Shown piece after piece: positions 22,931 to 35,574 of a stretch of DNA of 64,000 bases (positions within the stretch are counted from its first letter, which is position 1; every line of letters begins with the position of its first letter). The notes beneath the pieces are model-generated. The model ran no database searches, was not told the origin of the DNA, and saw only the letters and a program-made list of their open reading frames with translations. This DNA comes from Onchidella celtica. Taxonomy: Eukaryota > Mollusca > Gastropoda > Systellommatophora > Onchidiidae. The translations under genes were made by a program, and so were the position numbers. The stretch is from positions 95,982,176-96,046,175 of the forward strand of contig OZ007567.1 of assembly GCA_963931925.1 (NCBI GenBank), read 5' to 3'.

Positions 22931-25106
22931 TACGATTTTTTTGGGGGGGGGGGAAAGCGCGGTTGTGTTGGGTTTGTAACTTCTGGAATTTTCGTTCTTC
23001 TCTAGATGTGCTAGTTAGCGTAATAAGAGAGGCACGGGTCTGTTATGTGTTGTTGTTTTTTTTATTTTGTTCTTATACATCATGGTTGTGGGTTTTCTAG
23101 TGATGGCATTTACTTTGCTGTAGTTATATGCTTCATATGTTTGTTACGTTTTGTTGTTGAAGTAGAGGGATAACGACGAAAGATTCTTGCTCTTCTTATC
23201 CCATATATCTGGCTGACATCTCTGTTACACGTTTGTGCGATGATGAACTGGATTTCTCCTCCTAAATTAAAATAGTAGTGAGTTAACCCATGGTGGAATG
23301 ACGGTCTCCGTTAAGTAATTTAAGTAATTTACTGTGTTTAGTCACGAACTTTTGACAGTATGATCATTATGTTGTGATTGCCTTGACATGTCAGTGAGGG
23401 GGGAAAAGGTGGGGGGTCGTAATTATCATCTTGGGTGGCCTAGATCACCGCGCCATCGCCTAACGGGGTAGCAAAATGTAATAAAACTTTATTATCTCCA
23501 AACAAAAGCGAACTCTGTCATTGCCTGTCTTGTAAAATAGTGGCCTCCCCCTCTCTCTCTCTCCAGTTGCAAGCGAATTCTTTTGTCACCTAAATGAAAA
23601 TCCACGATGAAATGTTGTTTCATACACCAGAAGAACAAAAATTGTATGGGTTTATTTTCTTTACCTCGGCTCCAGCAGAGCATTACTGTGTAACTGTAAA
23701 AAGCGTTTCAATCTGTTTGGGTCCTGCCATGGGGAGATAACCTACTTCACTTATGTGAATCCAAGCATACTTCGTGTAGAAGATAAGAAATTAAGGCAAA
23801 TAATGGAATTTAGTTGTATAATATTTGAGCCCGGCGTATAATTCCCTCATCTAACCACACGAATAAAAATGTTCAGCCCATAACACTGTAAATTTCACAC
23901 CGTGGGGATACAAAGTTATAAATCATAATAATACTGAATATAAATAGCACACTTACGATCGAATTATCTACATGTTTCTTTTATTCAGCTTCAGTGCCTG
24001 TTGGGACACTATTAGTTTATTGGCAGATAAAATGATTTTTTTTCTTTTTTTGTATCTGTCTCCATTAGAGAATAACATATATGAATGTTATATATATTGG
24101 CCGTATTATTTGACCTTTTGCTCCTGTATAGTTTAATTTGATGGCTATGTGAATCTCGATTGTTGAATCAACTTACGATCACATCAGTTTGGTTATTTGA
24201 TGGTACACCTGAACCATGCAGATTTGTAGAGAACAATTAATAAAGATTTTACGGTACTCTTACCCTCGTTTATTTATTTATTTATTTATTCTTTTACTTG
24301 TTCTACTCTTCTTTCTTTTTCTTTCCTCTTTCCATTTTCGTGTGTTTCTTCTCCGTCGTCGCCACTGCTCTTCATTCTGTGGTCTCTTGAGTGCTGGTAA
24401 TACCAGGCTTAGATTTTTATACATGAATTGGTAACCCGTGTAGACACAGATAGCCTTGCATCATGCAAATCTCTCCTTGTTTGCAAGGGAACGGTAACAC
24501 AGTATACAGTAAGACAATGGTGTCTTGAATGCTTTTTCTGGGCATTCCTCTTGTTTCCCTCAGTTGGTTTGCGTTGTCGTTGTTGTAGCTGTCACCGTCT
24601 AGAGCCGTCTTAACGCATGGGCACACCGGGCAGTTGCCCAAGGGTTTAGAGGCCCCATGCATGCAAATTTACATTGGTTTTTGAAACGGTGAAGAAAATC
24701 CCGTGCATTGCAAAGAATCTGCCCAGGGACCCATAATGATGTTAGGATGGCCCTGCCACAGTCACCAATAATCTCCACGTTTTTGCTGCTTGGCTTTCCT
24801 GGTCGAGATAGTTTTTTCTCTGCTTCTCTAGTTCATTTTATTTTTAGCAAATATTTTTGATTTTTTTTTTTTTCCTCATCGAGGAGAATGTAAAAATGAA
24901 AGTTTGTGTTGTTTTTTTTTGTTGTTGTTTTTTTAATCTGCCGCATTTTATGAGAGCCCCACACAGCGTGAGAGAGCTGCTATATATATACCTATTATAC
25001 TCATTGTATACAACAATGCATTTGTGTTGCCATATCTGCCAGACAAAGCCCTAGTAAGTTAATCAACCTTTACTGTATTCTTTTCTTCCTTTGGTGACTT
25101 CCTCAG
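22931..25106. other. No gene; one small hAT-like MITE
   Basis: I searched this stretch for an anchor exon that could serve copy H and found none in the right phase. It holds T-rich and TATTTA-repeat sequence and the hAT-like element at about 24599-24760. Confidence 0.4.
24599..24760. mobile_element. Small hAT-like MITE
   Basis: The left end AGAGCCGTCTTAAC and the right end GTTAGGATGGCCCT are inverted copies with few differences, a terminal type known from hAT MITEs. Flanks GTCACCGT (24591-24598) and GTCACCAA (24761-24768) agree at six of eight bases and may be an aged 8-bp duplication. No coding capacity. Confidence 0.55.
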
Positions 25107-25807
25107 ATGCTGAATCTTCCAAGACCAAGAAAGGAGCGGACAAAATAGATCGTATAGGGCGTTACCTGCCATATTACGGATATACCGTCATCAGCTTTTT
25201 AGAAAACAGCCGTGAGGGTTCAATCCTTGAAGAATACATCAGGAAGTCGAAGACACTGAGCAAGTACTTGTCTCCTCTCCCTATATCTTCCTACCATGTG
25301 ACTGTGTTTGACATTTTCAGCCAAAGAAAAATTCCCTCTAAATACGTGCCAGCTTCGGGCTCTGTCCCTTCAGAAAGATGGTCACAGGTTATGCACGCTC
25401 TGCAAACAGACATGACTTCGGCACAGACAGTCTGCGACAACTTTCAACCAGAACTCATTTTCTTTAAAGAAAGCTTCAGTATCAGGAAACAGCGCGGCCG
25501 CGCCGTCACTGTCCGGGGAAATCTCAATACAGATGCTGTTTTGCAGTTACGGAAAGATTTACTGTCCATTTTTGGTGAGACAACCCGGCCTGATCTTCGT
25601 TACCACATGACTTTAGCTTATCTGTACCGCGATGTGGAGGATATTGACAATGATATGTTCCACGAAGAATTAACTGAATTGTGGTCTAAGGTACAGGACA
25701 GCTACAGACTCAAAAGACCGAGAGTCTGCTATTTCGAGTCAATGGCAGAATTCCTGCCTTTAAAAAAAAATCTCTTTACAGAAGACATAGTCCGCGAACT
25801 AAAGTAA
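25107..25807 (+). CDS. 2H phosphodiesterase, copy H, terminal exon (open)
   Basis: A 701-nt exon begins after a strong pyrimidine-rich acceptor (GGTGACTTCCTCAG) in phase 1 and is open to a TAA at 25805-25807 (233 codons counting the split first one). It has both motifs, YHVTVFDIF (H-x-T) and YHMTLAYLY (H-x-T), and the landmarks KIDRIGRYLPYYGYT, LPISSYH and a C-terminal RVCYFESMAEFLP with an extra 15-residue tail. It stands 5 kb away from the tandem units, shares no flank with them and is of distinct sequence, so it is an old, retained member. Like E it has no start codon or membrane segment of its own and needs upstream exon(s), which I could not locate nearby. Enzyme class phosphodiesterase; substrate unknown. 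Confidence 0.85.
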
Positions 25808-26484
25808 CATTGTCAATAATTATTATTGTAACAGTGTTGTTCTCACGGGGACCACTGAAGATGATCTTCTCATATATATATGTACATGTATAAGATATAC
25901 GTGTGAATCTATAATGTTGGACAATTTCATCAGAATGAAAACCGCCTAAATGTAAAATGTATTTTCTTATGAATATGTTGACCAAAAAGTCACTTATTTG
26001 ATAATGTTACTTAGTATTTTCCATGCCAGAATTAAAAAAAATAATAATAAAAAATTAGTGGTAATTAGCAATTAGCTATAAGTAGGACGGATATATACAG
26101 AGTGGAAAACTTATTTGATAATTATAGTTAAGATTTTATGATGGTCTTAATGCATGGGCTCCTGTATAGGACTGTGATATAACTGAATTAATACATGTAT
26201 AGAGCTTTTCAATACAGTTTAGGTCGCGAGGTGTTATGTTCACAGCTGTTCATTATTATACAGAAAGGCGGGGATTATTGCATAATTGATTTGAAATGCA
26301 AAGGGGCAAAGTTAGAGCAGACCACAGACTTCCTTTTATTGTCCTTAGTAAGTGAAGTAACACCTTCAGATCCAGCTACACTACAGATCAAAAGAAGACT
26401 TTAGTCATTTCAATCTTCTTTTTTTGTTTTAAATTATAACAAAAATTCCCAACAGAGCAGTCACGCGGATTTGACCATGACGAA

Positions 26485-27043
26485 GGAGTGACCTGTCAAA
26501 GGAGTGACAATGTAAACTGTTTCTCAGCCTGCACGCTGGTACCTCACTTCGTTTCATTCGTATACCGGTACTTTTGAACGTGTTAGCTTCGAATTCATCA
26601 GACAGTATAATTATTTTAATATCGGCAGCATAGTTGGGGGGTTTTTTTTACAGGTGCGGCTAAGGAAGACTCTGCCCACACATGGGATGGAGCCTCCGTT
26701 CATCTGCATACTTCTCAATGTGTTGCCCGCTTTAGCTTTGTGATTATTTACCAGATGTTGAAAAATTACGATGGCAATCAGAGGCTTCCATTTGCATCAA
26801 AGAAGAGGTTGGAGACATTTGAAAGTCAATTATTGTTGAGTTCATGCTCTCAGTTCTAATCACGAGCAGGATAAAATAATTTCCGAAAGTTGTTCAGGTG
26901 TGACTGAGTTAAACAACTTAATTTATTTACTTTTCCTGTCACTGACACAGTTATCGTGAGGAATGTGAGTTTTGGAGAACAAAATGAACGTATGAGATGC
27001 CATATTATATCTTTATCATGTCACTCCTTTGAGTTGTCACGCC
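26485..27043. repeat. 25-bp inverted repeat pair, possible MITE
   Basis: The left arm 26485-26509 and the right arm 27019-27043 are inverted and share the core TCAAAGGAGTGACA plus an outer GTGAC. Within the left arm GGAGTGAC is itself repeated. They may be ends of a 0.56-kb non-autonomous element; no clear target duplication. Confidence 0.45.
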
Positions 27044-27550
27044 TGGGAACGGCTCTGTCCTGAAGGCCATGAGCTGAAAGATCTCATGCGTTTCAAGGAC
27101 CTCCGATTTGGTTTTGGACTTCTCTGCCTTCGTATTTTAGAGAAAGGGACTGAAAATTTTATGACATTCGCATATCAGCTGAAAAGCCATCTTTTTACAC
27201 TTTGAATATCCACGAATGTCTTTGTTTCTGTTTTGTTTTACATGAATTTATGAAATGAATTCAAATGTATGTGTGTTCGCACGTGTGTGTGTGTGTGTGT
27301 GTCAGTGTGGGTACGAAATAAATGTTGCAAAAAGCATAATTGGGATGGAGCACTATATATAAATGCCACGAATCATTTTATTATTATCCTGTAGAATTGT
27401 TCAGTTTTGTTTTTTTTTGGCGTTCTGAACGTCTGTGCTGGTAACTTAACATCAAAATATATAATCATTCTGTTGGGGAGAGAGGTATATATATTTTTAT
27501 GCAAAGCAATCCAATTTATTTAATAAAAGTGCGATCATCATGGGATCATC

Positions 27551-28145
27551 ACTCCATTGGGATCTGGGTCAAATAGGTCTGTATACATGTGTGTCCGCGC
27601 GCGCGAGTGTGTGTGTATGTGCAAGTTTTGTTCTGGGGAGGGGGGTGGCGTTCTCCTGCACCAATGCACTATACAGAAAATGTAGTATAGACCTATGATT
27701 TATATATTATATCATCTGTCTCGAGTCACTTAATTTCTTTGATGAAAAAAAGGGGGAAAAAAAGGGAGGGAGGGGAGGGGGGTATTCTGTTGACAATAGT
27801 GAGTGTGAAGAACATGACAGTCAAGCGCTAAATTTCTCATCTGTGATTGATGATAAAGGTGACGACAGTCCATAAACATTCATTGTTGGTTCATTTCAGA
27901 ATAAAAAATATAATTTTTTCCATGATATAATGTACACGTCGTTGTTTCATATCTCTTTGCTTTCTCCACCTTTCCCCCCTCCTGTCTAATTATCGCCTCC
28001 CTCAGTCCCCCGCATGCCTCTTAGTCTTACCTCTTCTTACCTCTCTCTTTGCCCCCCCCCAGAACAAAAATTGCACATACAACATACACTCGCGCGCGCG
28101 GACACACATGTATACAGACCTATTTGACCCAGATCCCAATGGAGT
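27551..28145. repeat. ~95-bp near-perfect inverted repeat with ~410-bp spacer
   Basis: Sequence 27551-27645 (ACTCCATTGGGATCTGGG ... GTCCGCGCGCGCGAGTG ... GGGGAGGGGGG) recurs in reverse complement at about 28052-28145, differing mainly in the CA-repeat length. It could fold into a long hairpin. No transposon ends were recognised. Confidence 0.8.
27652..27713. repeat. ~60-bp direct repeat, first copy
   Basis: TCTCCTGCACCAATGCACTA and the following 40 bases (to TGATTTATATATTAT) recur at 29453-29517 with a few differences. The first copy abuts the inverted repeat; the second abuts the right end of the hAT-like element at 28943-29451. Confidence 0.75.
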
Positions 28146-28942
28146 ACTGCAATAAGATAGACCGACCACGGCAGATGTTCATTTTGACACTGAAGAAATC
28201 TGGCTTTCGACAGCGTCTCGAAACAATAATGTTCTACATCAAGAGAAGCTAGATCAAGCATGCTAATTTCATACTAATTTGACATGAATAATTCACTATT
28301 GGTGTATTTTTTGTCATGAGAGAGATTCTTCTCCCACACAGTATAACAACCCTAAATGCAGCCTACACTCATGAAGAGAAGACACACAGTTTCCCATTTC
28401 TCACTTCTAATCGGTATTGTGGCAAAGCATGAAACGAATTTCTACGTGTTGGACAGAACCCCCATTTGTTATGCCGACTTAGTTTAGTTCTACGTTTGAT
28501 ATCAGCAATGGGAAATGTGATTAAGAGTAACGTTTAATTATGTAGCCAATCAGCTGTCACATTTCTGAGGACAGATCCCAACTTCGGAAACGACTGCTGG
28601 CTTCACATGAAGTCCCCAGTCATGGTATCAAGACGTACCCTAAAAAGCGTAGCATTGGTCATTGGGCTACACAATTGTACTCTTGTCTTTCGGTAGACCA
28701 GGAAACGTGCACATAACCTTATCTCTCGCTTTCTTTCTGTATTCTCTGTCATAACAATGTGAAGAGAACTAAAAAAAGAAAAAGGAGGAGGGGGGGGGGG
28801 TCGCCATGAAAAGGTAGTAAAACAGCCGCAGTAGACGTGTTAGCTTGACTCCCCCTGCGGTGAAGACCGAGAACAGGACCCTCTGATGAATTACCTACGG
28901 TCTCACGGCGACCAACCAATAGAGCATAGTTACTGTCTCATG

Positions 28943-29451
28943 CAGTGGCGGATCTAATATGAAACTAATTAAGCTTAAAGCTTCAGGGCTCCTAATCCCT
29001 GACGGGTCCTGAAGAAACTTTTTTTATTGGAAGCGCATATCCGTACAACATGTTGATCTGCGCTAAAATATACTTGAGTGTATGTCGATCACCAATGGCT
29101 ACCCCAACCCCTTTTCGTCTGATTAGTCAATCTGACTTCCCCCCATTGATATAAACTGACTAGGCCCTCACGCCCCCAGGTCCATCTGACTATTCCAGGT
29201 GTTGTCACTTTAAATTCGTGAACACCATACCGGTACCAAGTTTTGTTTCAGCAAACCTTCACCAGTCGCGCTTTTTGGTAAACATGCTGTACGGATATGC
29301 ACTGTCCATATCCATACAACATGTTATACCGATAATACACTTCCATTTTCATTAATGAGTGAATGTTGGATGTTGCCCTGTTGTTTCTGGTTGCGAAAGA
29401 GCTCCAAAACAGTTCAAGCTTCAGGGTCCCAAAAATTTAGGTCCGCCACTG
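28943..29451. mobile_element. hAT-like MITE
   Basis: Ends CAGTGGCGGATCTAA and, inverted, CAGTGGCGGACCTAA; both are followed inward by a block with AAGCTTCAGGG. The 8-bp flanks GTCTCATG and ATCTCCTG match at six positions, consistent with an aged hAT duplication. The inside (509 bp in total) has no long reading frame. Confidence 0.75.
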
Positions 29452-30246
29452 ATCTCCTGCACCAATGCACTATACAGAAAATTTAGTAGGCCTATAGGCC
29501 TATGATTTATATATTATGCTAGTGGCCCGCTGGCTCGGAGAACACACATATAATTATGTGATTTTTAAACTTGAGTTTCGATCACACTGTGTAAAGTGAG
29601 ACGCAGAGCGAAATTTCCTATCACGCTTTTTAATTCTACTCGAAGAAAATGTTTTCAGGTTCAAAATGTCGGAACACTTTCCTCTGTTCGTCTCAGTTGT
29701 GGCTCAAAGTCAACGAAAGTATCAAAATCATTGCAAACTTAAGACCTTTTAAAATATGCCTAGGTACACCTTTACGTATGTGTATGCGCAATAATACTAT
29801 TTCGTAGAATTTAAGGCTCAGCGGTTTACATTGGAGCCCATACTTTCTTTATAATATGATATATAGCCTATATATATATCTAGCTGATGCCGTAAAGACC
29901 CCGTGTCTAGCGAGGATAATCTCTCAAGCCGTTGGAACAAAGCCCATCAAATTTAGCCTTTAAGTGTCTTCTTAACTTTGTCACAAATCCCAGACTGGGA
30001 GATGCGATGGTTATAACAGGACAACAATCACGAACGGACAAGTATAACACTTAACAGAACAACCCATCAGACTCACACTTTTATTAACATAAATATAAAG
30101 ATACAGATAAAAGTGCAATTACATACACTATACTATTGAATTTACTACCGTCCAACGGCCTTATTCCCACATGCACTCTTCCTCGGGTCCACAACCCGGT
30201 AATTACTTTCTAAAGACACTTCGGTCTCAGCTCCTCCTCTCCATGT

Positions 30247-30432
30247 CTTAATAGCACATTAATATTTCAATGGCACCGCAGTCTCTCAATAGCCCCTTCC
30301 TATTGCCATAACACATTAGCATTCCAATAGCACATCAACCTGGCAATAGCACATTAGCATTTCAATAGCACATCAACATGGCAATGGCACATTAGCATTT
30401 CAATAACACATCAACATAGCAATAGCACATCC
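30247..30432. repeat. Imperfect tandem repeats (CAATAGCACAT type)
   Basis: Alternating words TTAGCATTTCAATAGCACAT and CAACATGGCAATAGCACAT recur about four times with changes. It is a degenerate minisatellite in an A/C-rich stretch. Confidence 0.65.
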
Positions 30433-31207
30433 ACGATCATATATACGTCCCTGTCGGTGGCCAGACTGCCACTACTCATGTGCCTCTACTGTCCTGCACC
30501 GACAGCTTCCTTCCTGGCCTATGTGTGGCCTCCGGCCCTATGCTGGCCTATCCCCTGGGCTCACCGTAGGCGGCGCTCTTCGGCCCGACCCCGGCACCTA
30601 CAAGAATAACATTACATTGGTATACTACCATACCATTCCTATTCACTTCACCCCTCATTACAACTCATGAAGCGAACACACAATAGTCCACCTTTCACTC
30701 GCCACACATCCTACGGTAACACACCTCCACCGTAGTACACAATACTCACTCTCGCTACAAATCCATGAACTTAACTTACATCTATCGCTCATGGCGCACA
30801 TTGCTATATACAGTATCAAGGACTTCCACATTCCTCACATATACTTATTTACATCATGCTAATAGACGAATATTATACATCAATCATAATTATCAATCAT
30901 CGTTTCACCTACCAGTCATCACTGGAAAAACACTACTCCCAAGTCTTCCGACTGCTCTCCTTATGTTCGCCCTCTGGGGCTTTCTCCTGCGTCCGCTCTC
31001 TAGGACGTCTTAGTGTGCAGTGATAGTAATACAGCGCTCTCGCCTCATTCAGACCCCTACCACTCACAACATGCACGCTTTCCCTTACCCCGTGGCCCGT
31101 GGGTTAACTTTATTCTAACCCTCTTCTCGTAACTACTGATCCTCGCTCACTCGCTCGTGACAAACTTGTTTAGGTAGACTGATTACAAATGGGGATAGAT
31201 TTAGGTG

Positions 31208-31425
31208 AAAGTCTGAAAAACATTTCCGTCACAGTCTGAAAGACATTACCATCACAGTCTGAAAGACATTACCATCACAGACTGAAAGACACTACCATCA
31301 CAGTCTGAAAGACATTACTATCACAGTCTGAAAGACATTACCATCACAGTCTGAAAGACATTACCATCACAGTCTGAAAGACATTACCATCACAGTCTGA
31401 AAGACATTACCATCACAGTCTGATA
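31208..31425. repeat. 23-bp minisatellite, about 9 units
   Basis: The unit CACAGTCTGAAAGACATTAC plus CAT repeats about nine times head to tail with few substitutions; the first unit is the most divergent. Confidence 0.9.
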
Positions 31426-33141
31426 GGCCCCGCCAGCAGCCCTACGGAAATCCTACCCGTAGGATTGACGTCAAATGTGTACACAGTAATGACATCGTTC
31501 CTAGAACATAGATCCACTGGATACATCGCGCCAACACCGGCCGGATTTCGCTAACCCGCCCCTACTGTGATCCTACAGTCCCATAGAAATGATCTACAAT
31601 CTTAGTCGGATTGACGGAGGGATGCTGACTTGGCTGGGTGGGGGTGGGGTTGGGTGGAGGGGAAGAGGGAGAGGGCTCTCGAGAGGTGTCTTGATCCTGA
31701 TCTGAATAGCCAAAATTACTTCAAAAGACTAGAGATTCCAAAACAATATTGACATGTATTACGTTCACTCCGTCTTCGTGTGCACACAGCCTTCTTGCGA
31801 GTAATTGGACTTGCACACTGCGTTTGTTCAATGTTGGAGCGGGTCTCTCTGGGAATTTCTGGATCTCTCAGGAACTAGAGATCTTGAAAATACCATAATT
31901 TTGGTACGTAAAGTTCATCAGCTCCAGCACCTGACAAAACTGACTACTCTTGTTTCTTTAGTTCTCTTCTGAAAGAACTCCTGAGATTGTTGATTTTTTT
32001 TTTTTTTTTTGAAACCGTGTCACTGCTCGCATTGGGAACCCATTGTTTGCAAAAGTCGACGAGTTTTTCCTAGGCCTTTTCTCTTGAAAATTTATTGCTA
32101 TAATCCATACATTTAATTTTCCACAAATACTATGTGGAACGATAAATTTCAATAAATTGAAGAACTGTTTCTTTGGACAATGAAGACATAATGGAAATCG
32201 CCGTGTTTGAGGAGAGAACAGCGAAACCAAGCATCACACAAGCCTGCACCACAGAGAGTTCATGCATACATAATTCCCCAGGCTACACATTACATCCCCA
32301 ATTCAATAGAGCAACAAGGGTGATCATTGTCATGACAAAAACAACACCTACTTCTATAGTGAACGGTGAAAAATATCAGGGAAAACAATAAAATAAATAA
32401 TGCAGCGATAAAATTGGTCACTCGCGAGTATTTTTGTTAATTTTGATACGCTGATTCCGGATTTGATATCATTTGCTCAGAAGCCGTTTTCGATAACTTT
32501 GTATTAATGCCGGCAGAGAAAAGTGCTGTCAAGCGGGCTTTGAAATTTGATCACGTACACCAGCAAGGTGTCCTGATTTTCAGGACGCGACCGTCGGCCG
32601 CCAGGTCGAATTTCTACGTTTTTCATCCGGTTTCCTTACGTTGCAATTTGACTGCAGGCCGACTGACGACCAATGTGTAATCCAAAACTGATCCGGTTTA
32701 ACTGTACGTGTAATACCTCTTTTAATTCATCTGACTTGGTCCGAAGGCCACGCTTGGTCGCGGACCTACCGAGTAAAATCCTTCCCCCTCCTCCCCGGCC
32801 TTTCCCCCAACCGATGTGTCGTACATAAACTACTTTCTTTACAATAAACAAGAGACAGTAATGTTGTGTGCCACCATCGTAAATTGCGCCAGGCGGGATG
32901 ATTAATGCAAAACTTCACATGGAAGTGCACGGAGAAAATATTCTTTCCCCCGCACATCAGGTAACAGTTGGTTCGAGATTGGAGAGACAGCTGATGGCAA
33001 GCGGACGACGCTGTAGTAGGCAAACTTATTGCAGTCCTGATCGTAATTCAATTACATGTATTTCAGTATTACTGACCACATGGATAGTAATGTTAAATCT
33101 GACGCAGATCTATCTATTCGTATTTATCTGACATTGTTGTT

Positions 33142-33320
<179 letters not shown>

Positions 33321-33615
33321 ATGATTTACAGTTAAGCCTCTTTCTGAAAACAAGAAATGTAGCCTATTTGCTAATCCAGTATCTCTTACTCGGCATCACC
33401 CTCGCCCCCCGCCTTTGCCCCCCCCCCCACTCATCCTGCCACTGCCTGCCAAGAAATTTATCAAATCTATTCGAAATCTCACAAGCCGCAGTTCTGTAAA
33501 TATCGCTTAACAGGGAAAATTCCATTGCGGCCCAGCTTGCTGCATGCCTAGCCAATAAATTCAACTAAGCATAGAAATCGCAAGACGTTGAAAGAATTTA
33601 TAATAAAGATGGTGA

Positions 33616-33830
33616 TTAACCCTTTGAATACTGACGCCGTGAAAGCTAGATATTCCCAAGTCCAGTTTATATATTAAGATTCACGTATTTCAGTTATTTT
33701 CAATGGTAAATATGAATCTTAATCAGGCTATTGATCTGTGTTTAAAAGCTAGTAATGGAGGAACAAAACCTGTAAATGCTGCAGCAGTAAAGAGTTAACA
33801 GCAATGTTGTTTCAGTACTGAAAGGGTTAA
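33616..33830. mobile_element. TTAA-flanked piggyBac-like MITE
   Basis: The 215-bp element starts TTAACCCTTTGAATACTGAC and ends in the inverted form CAGTACTGAAAGGGTTAA. TTAA at both ends with CCC/GGG inside is the piggyBac signature. It lies between two mirror-image tetranucleotide arrays. Confidence 0.8.
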
Positions 33831-33837
33831 AACATCT

Positions 33838-33956
33838 AAACAGACAGACGGACGGATACATAGATAAGCAAGCACACAGACAGAAAGGTATTGACTGACA
33901 GACAGACAGAAGGATGGACGGACTGACGGACGGATAGACAGACAGACAGACAGACG

Positions 33957-34042
<86 letters not shown>
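33838..34042. repeat. (CAGA)n-(TAGA)n microsatellite
   Basis: The reverse-complement composition of the array at 33142-33320, with an imperfect GACA/GACG portion and then about 20 ATAG units. Confidence 0.95.
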
Positions 34043-34043
<1 letters not shown>

Positions 34044-35574
34044 GTTGAAAATTCCATTAAGAAGAATGGGACTTTAAGACGGTATAATCAGGATTTCGGG
34101 CCCCGACCAGAGGAAATAAGCGCTATAATAGTGTAATGAACAGTAATAATTATCACGGTCCATGTCGCCTGAACGTATTGAGACAGTCTGTTTGAGAGTA
34201 AGTGTGTAGAGTATCAAAGCTTTTGGCAGAAAACCGAGAAAGTGGTGAATATTTTCTTACCCCACCCCCGTTAAAATTGAGCTATATTATCTAAATAAAA
34301 TTGGGGACAAAATCGCGTCTACATTACGTAATGCCACCCTTTAGCCAAATATATCCGGCAGTTTCTTAGGCCCAGGGGATCACGTTAAATGAAAATACAA
34401 CAAACAAGAGTATATGTTTTAGTGCAAGGTTCAACGCTTATTATTTTGAAGAGATAAAGGAAGTTGCCCCCCCCCCCCACATACACTAATTTTAACTCCT
34501 CACTATCAAGTCTCTACTGACACAAGAATATGTTTGTTTTTATCTTTCTTTTCTGGAAGAGTTCAAAAAAATAAAATGTATATAATGTTTATATTGGCCT
34601 CATTGTTTTAAAACAAATAAGTTTGTTTAGTTGAATTTCACTTTGTAGCTCCTGGATAAGGGGGAAAATCAGTCCAGATACCTTTTTCGGCTAAAGATTC
34701 CAAAGAGATGATCCAGGCTTTGTGAAACAATTGTCTGCCACGTTTCTACTCAAAGTAAATATTGATGACTTAACTCAAACAATTATTATAAAAACTCAAT
34801 CAGCGAAAAACGAACGATTGGAATATTACAGTTATCAAGGAAACTGCTAAGGACTGCAGAGCCACTCATGTGAAACGTACAGCTGTGGTGCATAGTCCGT
34901 TCCATTGTGACAAGGGCAGCAAAGATGCGGGCATTCGTCTGTCACATTTGACAGCTCATTTAGACATTTATCATAGTCGGTGTTTCTTGGTTACTCATTT
35001 ACCCATACACCTGAGATCAAGGAACAATCTAGATTGTTTTGGTAAGCTGTATTCTTCCTATTGTGTGTTATTTACCTTTGCTAAACTAATCGCGTCGTGG
35101 GATTGTCCGCGGTTGGCAGGCAAGTAAGATATAGATCTAGATCCAGATCCTAGTATCTACATATAGATCTAGATCTAGATCTAATACTAATACGGGTTAG
35201 TCTTCCCCTTTTTCAGACACCCGAAGTTTGTAAAGAAGTTCTTACAAAATAACAATGAACACAATTAATAGCAAGAAAATGACAAAATCTCCATAGTCTG
35301 GGCTATTTTCATACAATCTTTGAAGACATGTGACAGAGTTTTGAAGAGATTTTCAAGTTTCATAAAATTTAGATCTATTTGCTTTAAAGCTCAAATGATC
35401 TGAACTAAGTTAGCATTTGTATTTTTAATTTTCCCTGTTTCTTTCGAATCAGTGCTAGCTAAAACATGTTTGCACAACGTCCATAAATAAATAAATGACC
35501 AAAGAAACAACACAATCGCATGATTATTGATGGATCAGAAAAGATCATAATTTTTATTTTAAGAGGAGCATTGA

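Noticed and set aside
24417-24662. Minus-strand frame with GASKPLGNCPVCPC
   Set aside because: Lies in the terminal part of a hAT-like MITE, whose ends often yield this peptide by chance.
24898-24969. Hydrophobic MKVCVVFFCCCFF peptide ending at a GTGAGAG donor, considered as an anchor exon for copy H
   Set aside because: It is T-run low complexity and would end in phase 0, which does not match the phase-1 acceptor at 25107.
32866-32914. CATIVNCARRDD peptide resembling the start of a THAP zinc finger
   Set aside because: Only 15 codons before a stop, no donor site and none of the later THAP residues.
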